A stretch of DNA of 64,000 nt from contig CABQKA010000005.1 of assembly GCA_902464615.1 (NCBI GenBank), positions 1 to 64,000 on the forward strand, in the 5' to 3' direction. Below are positions 17,440 through 26,021 of this stretch, one piece after another (position 1 is the first letter of the stretch; every line of letters starts with the position of its first letter). Position numbers and translations under genes: made by a program. The notes beneath the pieces were generated by a model that was not told where the DNA came from, made no database searches, and saw nothing but the letters and a program-made list of their open reading frames with translations. This stretch comes from an uncultured Prevotella sp. (GTDB taxonomy: Bacteria > Bacteroidota > Bacteroidia > Bacteroidales > Bacteroidaceae).

Positions 17440-18354
17440 TCATACACGTCTCTGCTGCCCGGCGTAGTATGCCGCATAATAGCCAATCTTGTAAAGCTGG
17501 AAAAGGAGTAAGGACGGTCGTTTTCCCAGCAGATTACGGCGAAGGAGCTTCCGGCTATGGCGGAAACCATAAACGACGAGGCGGACTACCTGTAAACGGG
17601 CGAGCACATGGTAAACTCTTGAAGCCCCTGCCGCGGACTGCATCGGCTCGCCCAAACGGCTCAGCACGCGCAAGGCTGTTTCCGTTTTTTCCAAAAAAGA
17701 GGCATTGCTGTCTATGCCCATGTGGTAAAGGGCGTTGTCGGTATGCAGTACCCGTTTTCCGTGCTGTTTCAGCATCAGCCCCATCAGAGCATCCTCGTAT
17801 CCGTATTCCGTGCAGCGCGAGTCGAAGCGGATCTGGATGAACACCTCGCGGCGGAACATCACGTTGAATGTGGTAAAGCACGAATACGGCACCCGGTTGC
17901 GATAGGCCGCGGACCGCTGGCGCTCGGCCGCCTTTTCATAACGATAGCGCAACTCGCATCCGGGCCGGGGCGGACCGGGCGGATTCTTCAATGCTCCGCA
18001 AATGACGTCGGCCTTCAACCGGTCCGCCCAATATCGGGACAGGAAATCCGGCGACGCTATTTTTGCGTCGCAGTCTATCATCAGTACCCATTCCCCTCGG
18101 GCCTGGTCGGCCAGCAGATTACGGAGGTAGGCCCGGCCTATGTTCTGCGCCAAGCGTTGATACCGCCCGCCCACCGCCGCACACGCGGCCCGGTTGGATG
18201 CCTCGCAAACCATGTCGGTCGACGCGTCGTCATCCACCAGCAACTCGCAGGCAAACCCCTCCACTTCGTCCGCCAACTGCCTGGCCTGGCGCCCCAGCTC
18301 CTGGATAAGGGCCGACGCGTCATAATTATAAACCGGTATGAGGACTGAGAGCAT
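17440..18354 (-). CDS. Glycosyltransferase family 2
   Basis: 304-aa GT-A-fold glycosyltransferase. The N-terminus SVLIPVYNYDA is the nucleotide-sugar-binding start, LVDDDASTD follows near residue 40, and WVLMIDCDAKI near residue 92 provides the DxD metal site. YGYEDALMGLMLKQHGKRVLHTDNALYHMG near residue 190 is the usual GT2 acceptor-side ED motif. A basic C-terminal segment may associate with the membrane. It is monocistronic, with its own -7 box. Donor and acceptor cannot be told from sequence. Confidence 0.88.
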   Translation of the reverse strand: MLSVLIPVYNYDASALIQELGRQARQLADEVEGFACELLVDDDASTDMVCEASNRAACAAVGGRYQRLAQNIGRAYLRNLLADQARGEWVLMIDCDAKIASPDFLSRYWADRLKADVICGALKNPPGPPRPGCELRYRYEKAAERQRSAAYRNRVPYSCFTTFNVMFRREVFIQIRFDSRCTEYGYEDALMGLMLKQHGKRVLHTDNALYHMGIDSNASFLEKTETALRVLSRLGEPMQSAAGASRVYHVLARLQVVRLVVYGFRHSRKLLRRNLLGKRPSLLLFQLYKIGYYAAYYAGQQRRV

Positions 18355-18378
18355 CGATCGTTTGTTAAAAACCGGTTA

Positions 18379-18386
18379 CAAAAATA
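18379..18386 (-). promoter_or_regulatory. -7 promoter element of the GT2 gene
   Basis: TATTTTTG on the minus strand, 24 bp upstream of the ATG at 18354. Confidence 0.55.
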
Positions 18387-18492
18387 CGCAAAATTGATCG
18401 GCACGGCACATTTTCCTTGAAAATCTTGAGGCAAAACCCTGTTTTTCTTGGAATAAAGCAATGACAGAATAGGACAAATTCAAAAAAAGTAG

Positions 18493-18500
18493 TAACTTTG
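18493..18500 (+). promoter_or_regulatory. -7 promoter element of the winged-helix gene
   Basis: TAACTTTG, 52 bp before the ATG at 18553. No TTG at the expected -33 distance. Confidence 0.6.
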
Positions 18501-18552
18501 CGGCTGAATTAGAGTAACGAATCACATTCTAAAACTTTAATCCATACGACTT

Positions 18553-18756
18553 ATGTTACAAGAGAAAGCAGGCGAAATCGCCGGAAAAATCTGGCAGGCC
18601 TTAAACGAGAACGGTGAGATGGCCTCGAAAGATTTGAAAAAGGCTACCAAAGTAAAAAGTGAAAAAGAACTTTTCATGGGCTTAGGTTGGCTGCTCCGCG
18701 AGGACAAAATCCAAACCGCCGAAACGGAAAAGGACGTTCTCGTTTCCCTGAAGTAA
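18553..18756 (+). CDS. Small winged-helix domain protein (DUF2582 type)
   Basis: 67-aa single-domain protein matching the DUF2582 winged helix-turn-helix family found in Bacteroidota and archaea. The order is helix 1 (EKAGEIAGKIWQAL), the HTH (MASKDLKKATKVKSEKELFMGLGWLL) and a wing (REDKIQTAETEKDVLVSL). It may bind DNA or act as a protein-interaction module. It is monocistronic with a strong -7 box and a terminator, suggesting substantial expression. No target can be inferred. Confidence 0.85.
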   Translation: MLQEKAGEIAGKIWQALNENGEMASKDLKKATKVKSEKELFMGLGWLLREDKIQTAETEKDVLVSLK

Positions 18757-18785
18757 TCTCCTTACCCATAAGGAGCGACGTGCGC

Positions 18786-18830
18786 TGAGCGTGACGAGGA
18801 GTCAAATGGACTCCGGCGTTGCGCTTTTTG
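18786..18830 (+). terminator. Terminator after the winged-helix gene
   Basis: AGCG...GGAGTC pairs with GACTCC...CGCT around a short loop and runs into TTTTTG. Confidence 0.6.
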
Positions 18831-18879
18831 TTTTGCACAAAAACGGCGGGCACCGGTTCGGCGGTCCATGCACTTTGGC

Positions 18880-19320
18880 TTACAGCCGCATGCCTTTCCT
18901 CGCCGGAGACTTCGGCAGGAGCGCACGCCGCCGACGGAAGGCATGTACCCCAAAAGCCACTCCCGACACTATACCGATTTTATAATGCCATAGCCCTGCC
19001 GGCGAGTTTGCGCCCTCCACCCATATAAGGAACAGGCCGGAAAGGCTGACAAGGACAAAGCCCAGCGAAACCGCAACCGTGGCCCAGTCCTTTCGCCCGC
19101 GCTTCCCTATTTTCTTATACCAACCCTTGTGCCCCCAGACATGGCACAAGACCACAAACATGAATGCCAGACCAGCCACCGCATGGGCCGCGGCCCACGT
19201 GTGCCAGGCCCCATGCCCGCCGCTATGGCCGACGCCATGAAGCCCCACGCCCGAAAAAGCCGTCAACACGAACAACGGCACCAAGGCACAACTAATTGTC
19301 TTTGTCTTTTTCATCGCCAT
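18880..19320 (-). CDS. Histidine-rich integral membrane protein (DUF4405-like)
   Basis: 146-aa membrane protein with about four hydrophobic helices. Histidines cluster at GLHGVGHSGGHGAWHTW (residues 26-42) and within or next to helices (AAAHAVAG, VLCHVWGHKGW, LWHYKIG), which recalls the DUF4405 or small cytochrome b-like families in which paired helix histidines bind haem. Haem binding is an inference. It lies 69 bp downstream of the Crp-like gene on the same strand and is probably controlled by or coexpressed with it. The start could also be the ATG at 19314. Confidence 0.6.
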   Translation of the reverse strand: MAMKKTKTISCALVPLFVLTAFSGVGLHGVGHSGGHGAWHTWAAAHAVAGLAFMFVVLCHVWGHKGWYKKIGKRGRKDWATVAVSLGFVLVSLSGLFLIWVEGANSPAGLWHYKIGIVSGVAFGVHAFRRRRALLPKSPARKGMRL

Positions 19321-19389
19321 GCAGATTTTGACCGTGCAAATTTCGCTCTTACAGCCGCCGCAGACGATAACAATTGTAAAGAAATGGCT

Positions 19390-19998
19390 TCACCGGCGGT
19401 TTCGTATCCGGGAAAGGGACACAGGCGTAATGCCAAGATATGACGCGATGTAATGCTGCGGCACGCGACGCACTATGTCCGGGCGGCTTTTCAGCAACGC
19501 TTCGTAGCGCCGGCGCGGCGAATCCTTGATGCAGGAGAGAAACAATTGCTGGTAAACATGAAAACGGTCTATCAGTTTTTCCTCGTACGCCTTTTTCAAC
19601 AGGGGCTCCTGCTCCAGCAGACAATAGAAATCGGCTTTCCTGACGGCCAGAAGCTCGGACGGTTCGATACTTTCCAGGAAAAACAAACTGGGCTTGCGGT
19701 GATACAAACTGTTGAAGGATGCCACGCATTCCCCTTCAAAAAAGAACTGGAAGGTGATATCCCGGCCTTTATCGTAGAAATACAGGCGGAGACAGCCCCT
19801 ACGGATGAAGAACAACGTGTCCGCGACGCGGCCCGCCTCCAGCAGGACCGTCTTTGAGGGGACCACGCGCGGGGAAACGTCCACACCGGCCGCCGCCAGA
19901 CGGGACAACACCCCGGCAGGCAAGAGCTGCCACCCCGCGTCTCCGGGCGCGAAGCCTTCCGTTGCCGGGCACGGCCCGTTTGTCCTGCTCTCTTCCAT
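19390..19998 (-). CDS. Crp/Fnr-family transcriptional regulator
   Basis: 202-aa regulator with a cyclic-nucleotide-binding-like beta-roll (residues 35-140: FFIRRGCLRLYFYDKGRDITFQFFFEGE) and a C-terminal helix-turn-helix (HYIASYLGITPVSLSRIRNR, residues 182-201). No Cys cluster for an Fnr-type Fe-S centre is evident, and the canonical cAMP-pocket motif RxS is not seen, so the effector is unknown. The start at 19998 is set by a -7 box only 7 bp upstream; a much longer in-frame reading (from 20421) runs through promoter and repeat sequence and is rejected. The histidine-rich membrane protein gene follows. Confidence 0.85.
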   Translation of the reverse strand: MEESRTNGPCPATEGFAPGDAGWQLLPAGVLSRLAAAGVDVSPRVVPSKTVLLEAGRVADTLFFIRRGCLRLYFYDKGRDITFQFFFEGECVASFNSLYHRKPSLFFLESIEPSELLAVRKADFYCLLEQEPLLKKAYEEKLIDRFHVYQQLFLSCIKDSPRRRYEALLKSRPDIVRRVPQHYIASYLGITPVSLSRIRNRR

Positions 19999-20005
19999 AC
20001 GCGGG

Positions 20006-20013
20006 CAAAGATA
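20006..20013 (-). promoter_or_regulatory. -7 promoter element abutting the Crp-like gene start
   Basis: TATCTTTG on the minus strand, separated from the ATG by only 7 bp (CCCGCGT). Given the usual distance from the -7 box to the transcription start, the mRNA would be leaderless or nearly so. Confidence 0.6.
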
Positions 20014-20110
20014 CTGAAAATAAATATGGCCAAACGCCCCGTCGCCACACATTACGCCAGAAGGCTGTCTGATTTTAACTTCCGGAGAAGACAGGCTGGT
20101 GCGCGCCCCG

Positions 20111-20166
20111 CGGGCCTTAGCCCCGTGAAAACTGGCCTTAGGCCCGGCAAAACCGGAATAGGCCCT
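20111..20166 (+). repeat. Dispersed 21-bp tandem repeat array, locus B (3 units)
   Basis: Within the 393-bp divergent gap between the Crp-like gene and the ABC-F gene. The cores are GGCCTTAGCCCC, GGCCTTAGGCCC and GGAATAGGCCC with tails GTGAAAACT and GGCAAAACC, in 21-bp then 20-bp phase. The first unit is close to the family consensus. The rest of the gap holds only the two promoters. Confidence 0.8.
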
Positions 20167-20291
20167 CGCGGCCGACCACGCGACCCCCGACGCGGCGCCA
20201 CTGCCTCGGCCCGCACGCCCCACGCAGCCCCTAACAGAGACATTATTAATGCAAATACGGACCACCGCTGCAATATCTCGCGGATTTTTAG

Positions 20292-20299
20292 TATTTTTG
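20292..20299 (+). promoter_or_regulatory. -7 promoter element of the ABC-F gene
   Basis: TATTTTTG, 92 bp before the ATG at 20392, implying an approximately 85-nt leader that can fold around a GGGG/CCCC-rich stretch at 20330-20352. Confidence 0.55.
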
Positions 20300-20391
20300 C
20301 AGGGATTTTGCGACAAACGGCAGAGCCGCCTTCCCCTCCCGGGGAAAGGCTCCCAGACGACGAACACAGTAATACACATACCGAAAGAAAC

Positions 20392-22011
20392 ATGATTACG
20401 GTCTCCAACCTTGCAATCCAATTCGGAAAGCGTATCCTTTACCAGGATGTAAACTTGAAATTTACCAACGGGAACATTTACGGCATCATCGGAGCCAACG
20501 GCGCAGGCAAGTCCACCCTGCTGCGCGCCATCTCCGGCGAACTTGAGCCCAACAAGGGTACCGTAGAGTTAGGCCCGGGCGAACGCCTTTCCGTATTAAG
20601 CCAGGACCACTTCAAGTACGACGAACATACCGTTTTGGACACCGTGCTGATGGGCCACCAGACACTGTGGGCCACCATGCAGGAACGCGACCAGCTTTAC
20701 TCCAAAACGGACTTTACCGACGAAGACGGCATCAGAGTCGCAGAATTAGAGGACAAATTTGCTACCATGGGCGGATACACGGCCGAAAACGACGCCGCCA
20801 CCCTGCTGAGCGGACTGGGCATCAAAGAAAACCTGCACGGCAAGCAAATGAAAGAACTGTCCGGAAAACAGAAGGTGCGTGTCATGCTGGCACAAGCCCT
20901 GTTCGGCGAACCGGACAACCTGCTGCTGGACGAGCCGACCAACGACCTGGACCTGGAAACCGTAGAATGGCTGGAAGACTATCTGGGCAACTTCGAGCAC
21001 ACCGTACTCGTGGTCAGCCACGACCGCCACTTCCTTGACCAAGTGTGCACGCACACCGTAGACATCGACTTCGGCAAGGTGACACTCTTCTCGGGCAACT
21101 ACTCGTTCTGGTACCAGTCGTCACAGCTTGCGCTCCGACAGGCACAAAACCAGAAGCAAAAGGCCGAGGAGAAGAAGAAGGAACTGGAGGAATTTATCCG
21201 CCGCTTCTCCGCCAACGTGGCCAAGAGCCGCCAGACGACGAGCCGCAAGAAGATGCTCGAGAAGCTCAACGTAGAGGAAATCAAGCCGTCTACAAGAAAG
21301 TATCCGGGCATCATCTTTACCATGGACCGCGAACCGGGCAACCAGATTCTGGAAGTTACGGACATGAAGGCGACGACCGAAGACGGGACCGTACTCTTCG
21401 ACAAGCTGAACTTCACGGTGGAGAAGGGAGAGAAGATCGTATTTATCAGTCACGACCCGCGCGCCATGACCGCGCTGTTCGAAATCATCAACGGCAACCG
21501 CGAAGCCGATGCCGGCGAATATAAGTGGGGCGTCACCATCACGACGGCCTACCTGCCGCTGGACAACACGGCCTTCTTCGACTGCGACAAAAACATGCTC
21601 GACTGGCTAAGCCAGTTCGGCGAAGGCAACGAGGTCTATTTCAAGGCTTTCCTCGGCCGCATGCTGTTCCGCGACGAAGACATCCTCAAAAAGGTAAACG
21701 TGCTCTCGGGCGGCGAGAAAATGCGCTGCATGATTGCCCGGATGCAGCTGCGCAACGCCAACTGCCTTATCCTGGACACGCCGACCAACCACCTGGACAT
21801 GGAGAGCATACAGGCATTCAACAACAACCTGAAACTCTACAAGGGCAACATACTCTTCGCCAGCCACGACCACGAGTTCATCAACACAGTCGCCAACCGC
21901 GTCATCGAGTTGACGCCCAACGGGACCATAGACAAACTCATGAACTACGAAGACTACATCCACGACGAGCATATCAAAGAACTGCGCGCCCAAATGTACG
22001 GCGAAAAGTAA
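20392..22011 (+). CDS. ABC-F family ATPase with degenerate second nucleotide-binding domain
   Basis: 539-aa cytoplasmic ABC-F protein (YbiT-like), a class that acts on ribosomes. NBD1 is intact: Walker A GANGAGKST at residues 34-42, a signature-like ELSGKQKVR at 154-162 and Walker B with catalytic Glu (LLLDEPTND, Glu181). The inter-domain linker is Lys/Glu/Arg-rich (250-300). NBD2 keeps LSGGEK (439-444) but the P-loop position reads FISHDPRAMT (351-360) with no GxGK, and Walker B reads LILDTPTNH with Thr463 in place of the catalytic Glu. The start is the ATG at 20392; a longer frame extends through the repeat array and is rejected. Role in translation is inferred. Confidence 0.9.
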   Translation: MITVSNLAIQFGKRILYQDVNLKFTNGNIYGIIGANGAGKSTLLRAISGELEPNKGTVELGPGERLSVLSQDHFKYDEHTVLDTVLMGHQTLWATMQERDQLYSKTDFTDEDGIRVAELEDKFATMGGYTAENDAATLLSGLGIKENLHGKQMKELSGKQKVRVMLAQALFGEPDNLLLDEPTNDLDLETVEWLEDYLGNFEHTVLVVSHDRHFLDQVCTHTVDIDFGKVTLFSGNYSFWYQSSQLALRQAQNQKQKAEEKKKELEEFIRRFSANVAKSRQTTSRKKMLEKLNVEEIKPSTRKYPGIIFTMDREPGNQILEVTDMKATTEDGTVLFDKLNFTVEKGEKIVFISHDPRAMTALFEIINGNREADAGEYKWGVTITTAYLPLDNTAFFDCDKNMLDWLSQFGEGNEVYFKAFLGRMLFRDEDILKKVNVLSGGEKMRCMIARMQLRNANCLILDTPTNHLDMESIQAFNNNLKLYKGNILFASHDHEFINTVANRVIELTPNGTIDKLMNYEDYIHDEHIKELRAQMYGEK

Positions 22012-22069
22012 AACTCCACCTTGGCATATTTTTTGCTATTTTCTTGTGAAAATAAATCATTAGCAAATC

Positions 22070-22717
22070 ATGAAACAAGAGTCTACGAACGAGCATAAGG
22101 AAGAAATGGCGGCCGACAATCATATTGCGGAAGAACAGGAACAGCAGCAGGAAAACAATTCTCCCGCACAACCCTCGGAACAGGCCGACGCCGACGGCAA
22201 AGAGCCGGACACGGCAGACGCCCAAGCCGAAGCGACAGACGCCGACGGGAAAAATGACAATTTGGCAGAAGAGCTGCAAGCCGCCCAAGAACAAATAGAC
22301 CAGCTGAAAGACCAGTTGCTCCGCCAAATGGCAGAGTTCGACAACTTCCGCAAACGCACGCTGAAAGAAAAGTCGGAACTTATCCTGAACGGAGGACAGA
22401 AAGTACTGGAAAGCCTGCTCCCCGTATTGGACGACTTGGAACGCGCAGAAGCCAACATCGAAAAAAGCGACGAAATCCAAACGCTGAAAGAAGGCGTACA
22501 CCTCATCCTCAATAAGCTGACCAAAGCGCTCTCCGCCCACGGCCTGAAAAAGATGGAAACCGCGGGCGCGCCTTTCGACACGGACTTCCACGAAGCCATT
22601 GCCCTCGTCCCCGCCCAGGATGACAGCCAGAAGAACCACATCATAGACTGCGTACAGCCAGGCTACATGCTCAACGAAAAAGTCCTACGGCACGCCAAAG
22701 TCGTAGTCGGGCAATAA
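22070..22717 (+). CDS. grpE: GrpE nucleotide-exchange factor
   Basis: 215-aa cochaperone that exchanges nucleotide on DnaK. The first 60 residues are acidic and Gln-rich low complexity (EEQEQQQENN, ADADGKEPD), then a long coiled coil (LAEELQAAQEQIDQLKDQLLRQMAEFDNFRKRTLKEK), and the C-terminal beta domain with GAPFDTDFHEAIALV and IIDCVQPGYMLNEKVLRHAKVVVG. It is followed 64 bp later by dnaJ, the usual pairing; dnaK is not in the window. Confidence 0.96.
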   Translation: MKQESTNEHKEEMAADNHIAEEQEQQQENNSPAQPSEQADADGKEPDTADAQAEATDADGKNDNLAEELQAAQEQIDQLKDQLLRQMAEFDNFRKRTLKEKSELILNGGQKVLESLLPVLDDLERAEANIEKSDEIQTLKEGVHLILNKLTKALSAHGLKKMETAGAPFDTDFHEAIALVPAQDDSQKNHIIDCVQPGYMLNEKVLRHAKVVVGQ

Positions 22718-22781
22718 CCTCGGGACTACGCGAAAGTGCGCGGCTCATTATTCGTTTGTTTTTCATTGAAACTGCACAATC

Positions 22782-23945
22782 ATGGCGGAAGAAAAAGATT
22801 ATTACAAGATACTCGGCGTGGACAAATCGGCATCGGCCGACGAAATCAAACGCGCTTACAAGAAGGTAGCCATCAAGTACCACCCCGACCGTAATCCGGG
22901 CAACAAAGAAGCTGAAGAAAAGTTCAAGGAAGCGGCAGAGGCCTACGACGTCCTCCGCGACCCTGAAAAGCGGGCACGATACGACCAGTTTGGCGCAGCC
23001 GGCGTAAATGGAGCCGGCGGTTTCGGCGGCGCCCAAGGCATGGACATCAACGACATCTTCTCGCATTTCAGCGACATCTTCGGCGACATGGGCTTCGGCG
23101 GCTTTGGCGGTTTCAGTGCCGGCGGCAGCCGCCGGCAGGCCCGCCCGCGCTACAAAGGCGGCGACCTGCGGATGAAAGTCAAACTGACTTTACAGGAAAT
23201 CGCAACGGGGGTCACCAAAAAATTCAAAGTCAAGAAGAACGTCGTTTGCCCGCACTGCCATGGTAACGGTTGCGAGGAGGGACACAGCCCCGAAACGTGC
23301 GCCACTTGCCACGGAAGCGGTTTCATCGTCCGCAGCCAGCGGAGTTTCCTCGGCATGGTCCAAAGCCAGGAGCCATGCCCCACCTGCGGCGGCGAAGGCA
23401 CCGTCATCACGCACAAATGCAAATACTGTCACGGGGAAGGCATCGTCACGGGGGAGGAAATCGTGGAAATCAACATCCCGGCCGGCGTTGCCGAAGGCAT
23501 GGTGGTCAACGTGCCAGGGAAAGGGCATGCCGCCAAGCACAACGGCGTCCCCGGAGACATACAGGTTCTCATTGAAGAAGAGCCGCATCCCGACTTGATA
23601 CGCGACGAGAACGATTTGATTTACAATTTGCTGCTGACCATTCCCCAAGCCGTCCTGGGCGACACGGTCGAAGTCCCGACCATCGACGGACGTGCCCGTA
23701 TCAAGATTGCCCCGGGCACGCAGCCCGGCACAGCCTTGCGCTTGCGGGGAAAAGGGCTTCCGGCCGTAAAAGGCTACGGATACGGGACGGGCGACATCGT
23801 CGTCAACATCAGCGTCTACATCCCCGAGGACCTTTCCAACAGCGAGAGGAAAACCTTTGAAGAGATGAAAGACAGCCACGCCATGAAGCCCAACAGCTCC
23901 GTCAAAGACAAAATCTTCAAAAAGTTCCGTTCTTACTTCAGCTGA
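22782..23945 (+). CDS. dnaJ: Chaperone DnaJ (Hsp40)
   Basis: 387-aa type I DnaJ. The J domain (residues 4-70) carries the HPD motif in KYHPDRNPG; a Gly/Phe-rich linker (GGFGGAQGMD... GGFGGFSAGGS) follows. The zinc domain has four CxxCxGxG repeats: CPHCHGNG, CATCHGSG, CPTCGGEG, CKYCHGEG. The substrate-binding C-terminal domain follows. Its stop TGA overlaps the folC ATG (TGATG), so the two are translationally coupled. It works with GrpE and DnaK. Confidence 0.97.
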   Translation: MAEEKDYYKILGVDKSASADEIKRAYKKVAIKYHPDRNPGNKEAEEKFKEAAEAYDVLRDPEKRARYDQFGAAGVNGAGGFGGAQGMDINDIFSHFSDIFGDMGFGGFGGFSAGGSRRQARPRYKGGDLRMKVKLTLQEIATGVTKKFKVKKNVVCPHCHGNGCEEGHSPETCATCHGSGFIVRSQRSFLGMVQSQEPCPTCGGEGTVITHKCKYCHGEGIVTGEEIVEINIPAGVAEGMVVNVPGKGHAAKHNGVPGDIQVLIEEEPHPDLIRDENDLIYNLLLTIPQAVLGDTVEVPTIDGRARIKIAPGTQPGTALRLRGKGLPAVKGYGYGTGDIVVNISVYIPEDLSNSERKTFEEMKDSHAMKPNSSVKDKIFKKFRSYFS

Positions 23946-25261
23946 TGACCTATCAGGAAACCATACAATACCTATACCACAGTGCCCCGCTCTTCCAACA
24001 GATTGGCGGGGCTGCTTATAAGGAGGGGCTGGAGAACACGCTGGCCCTCGACGCACATTTCGGGCATCCACACCGCCGCTTCAGGACCATCCACGTAGCA
24101 GGGACAAACGGCAAAGGTTCTTGCTCGCACATGCTGGCCGCTATTCTGCAAACTGCCGGACATAAGGTCGGCCTTTACACCTCGCCCCACCTGGTGGACT
24201 TCCGCGAGCGGATACGCATCAACGGAGAGATGATACCCGAAGAGGAAGTGTGCCGTTTTGTAGAGACAGAGCGCGCGTTTTTCGAGCCGTTGCATCCCTC
24301 ATTCTTTGAACTGACCACAGCGCTGGCCTTCAAATATTTCGCCGACCAGCACGTAGACATTGCCGTAATCGAAGTCGGACTCGGCGGCCGTCTCGACTGC
24401 ACCAACATCATCCGCCCCGAACTGTCCCTCATCACGAACATCAGCAAGGACCACACCCAATTCTTGGGGAACACGCTGGCCGCCATAGCCCAGGAAAAAG
24501 CAGGCATCATCAAAGAGGGCGTCCCGGCCGTTGTCAGCGAGACGGTAACGGAAACCCGCCCCGTGTTCCTGTCGCAAGCCCGCAGGATACATGCCCCCAT
24601 CATTTTTGCCGAAGAGCGGCCGGAAGTGCTGGAATCCGAACAGACGGACCATCTTACACGACGTTTCCGCACCCGCAGCTACGGGCTACTGGAAAGCGAC
24701 CTGCTCGGAGACTATCAGGCGAAAAACGTGAACGCCGTGCTGCACGCAGTTGCCTTGCTGGCCGGGAAATGGCTTCCCACAGGGCAAAAACTGGAAGACA
24801 CCCTCCGGCATGCCCTGCCCCGCGTCATGCCCCTCACGGGGCTTGCCGGCAGGTGGCAATGCGTAGGGCAGCACCCGGCCATCGTCTGCGATACCGGCCA
24901 TAACCCCGGCGGCTGGCAATGGCTGTCACGGCAGCTGGAAGCGACCTCGCACGAGAAACTGCACCTGGTCTTCGGCATGTGCGAGGACAAAGACGCGGAA
25001 ACCGTACTGGACCTCGTGCCGCACGATGCTTTGTGCTATTTTGCCCAAGCCTCGGTACGCCGCGCCATGAAAGTGGACGACCTGCTGCAATACGCACGGC
25101 AAAGGGGACTCCGGGCAACCGGCTACACCTCCGTCAGGGAGGCTTTTGAAGCAGCCATGCACGAAGCGGACGAGGCCGACCTCGTCTTCGTCGGCGGAAG
25201 CAGTTTCATCGTCGCAGACTTCTTCACGGAAGTCCGCAAGTCGGCCCGCGAACGGGAATAA
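23945..25261 (+). CDS. folC: Folylpolyglutamate synthase / dihydrofolate synthase (FolC)
   Basis: 438-aa Mur-ligase-family enzyme that adds glutamate to dihydropteroate or tetrahydrofolate. The P-loop is HVAGTNGKGSCSHML near residue 50; other family blocks are YTSPHLVDFRERIRING, IAVIEVGLGGRLDCTN, LITNISKDHTQFLGNTLAAIAQEKAGI, DTGHNPGGWQWLS and FVGGSSFIVADF. Its start overlaps the dnaJ stop by one base. Its stop codon lies inside the first unit of repeat array C. Confidence 0.95.
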   Translation: MTYQETIQYLYHSAPLFQQIGGAAYKEGLENTLALDAHFGHPHRRFRTIHVAGTNGKGSCSHMLAAILQTAGHKVGLYTSPHLVDFRERIRINGEMIPEEEVCRFVETERAFFEPLHPSFFELTTALAFKYFADQHVDIAVIEVGLGGRLDCTNIIRPELSLITNISKDHTQFLGNTLAAIAQEKAGIIKEGVPAVVSETVTETRPVFLSQARRIHAPIIFAEERPEVLESEQTDHLTRRFRTRSYGLLESDLLGDYQAKNVNAVLHAVALLAGKWLPTGQKLEDTLRHALPRVMPLTGLAGRWQCVGQHPAIVCDTGHNPGGWQWLSRQLEATSHEKLHLVFGMCEDKDAETVLDLVPHDALCYFAQASVRRAMKVDDLLQYARQRGLRATGYTSVREAFEAAMHEADEADLVFVGGSSFIVADFFTEVRKSARERE

Positions 25262-25310
25262 GCCCAGTGCAGACGGGAATAAGGAAAATTTTAACGGGCC
25301 ATAGCCCTGT
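25253..25310 (+). repeat. Dispersed 21-bp tandem repeat array, locus C (3 units), overlapping the folC stop
   Basis: Three units in 21-bp phase. The cores are GGAATAAGCCC, GGAATAAGGAA and GGCCATAGCCC, with tails AGTGCAGACG and TTTTAACG. The TAA in the first core is the folC stop codon, so the array begins inside the coding sequence. It lies just upstream of ruvA. Confidence 0.7.
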
Positions 25311-25367
25311 CCGGCACAATAAATTGCCAAAATTCCCGTTAAAGTAAACAAAACAGGCAACATCCGC

Positions 25368-25976
25368 ATGATAGAATATATAAAAGGCAGCGTGGAAGAC
25401 CTCTCCCCCACGGCGGTGACCATTGAGGCCAACGGCGTGGGTTACGGCATGTCCATCTCCCTCAACACTTATACGGCCATCCAACGGAAAAACGAGACCA
25501 AGCTTTACGTCTACGAAGCCATCCGCGAGGATGCACACCTCCTTTACGGCTTTGCCCTCAAGGAAGAACGGGACATTTTCCTGCAACTGATAGGCGTCCC
25601 GGGCATCGGGGGGCAAATGGCCCGCATGATTTTGTCGTCTTTCACACCGCAGGAGCTGGCCCGTATCATCAATGAAGGCAACACACGCCTTCTGAAGAGC
25701 GTCAAAGGCATCGGTCCGAAAGTCGCCCAGCGCATCATAGTGGACCTGAAGGACAAAATCCTGCTGAACGGCCGGGACGGAAACGGAGCCGCATCTGAAA
25801 CCATGCCGGAGGGAATTGCAATGTCCTCCTCCAGCGTAGCCGACGAGGCCATTGCCGCGCTCACCATGCTTGGCTTCGCGCCCGCCGCCGCACAAAAAGT
25901 GGTGTTCGACATCGTAAGAGAACACCCCGACGCCGTCGTAGAGCAGGTCATCAAAACAGCCTTAAAAAATCTCTGA
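25368..25976 (+). CDS. ruvA: Holliday junction branch migration protein RuvA
   Basis: 202-aa DNA-binding subunit of the RuvAB complex. Domain I is an OB fold (MIEYIKGSVEDLSPTAVTIEANGVGYGMSIS); domain II has two helix-hairpin-helix motifs, GVPGIGGQMARMIL near residue 77 and VKGIGPKVAQRIIVDLK near 112; domain III (residues 155-202, DEAIAALTMLGF) contacts RuvB. Length is typical. sprA follows after 45 bp on the same strand. Confidence 0.96.
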   Translation: MIEYIKGSVEDLSPTAVTIEANGVGYGMSISLNTYTAIQRKNETKLYVYEAIREDAHLLYGFALKEERDIFLQLIGVPGIGGQMARMILSSFTPQELARIINEGNTRLLKSVKGIGPKVAQRIIVDLKDKILLNGRDGNGAASETMPEGIAMSSSSVADEAIAALTMLGFAPAAAQKVVFDIVREHPDAVVEQVIKTALKNL

Positions 25977-26021
25977 ACACCCATCGGGCTTCAGACAGGG
26001 ACAAGCCGAGTAAAAATCACC

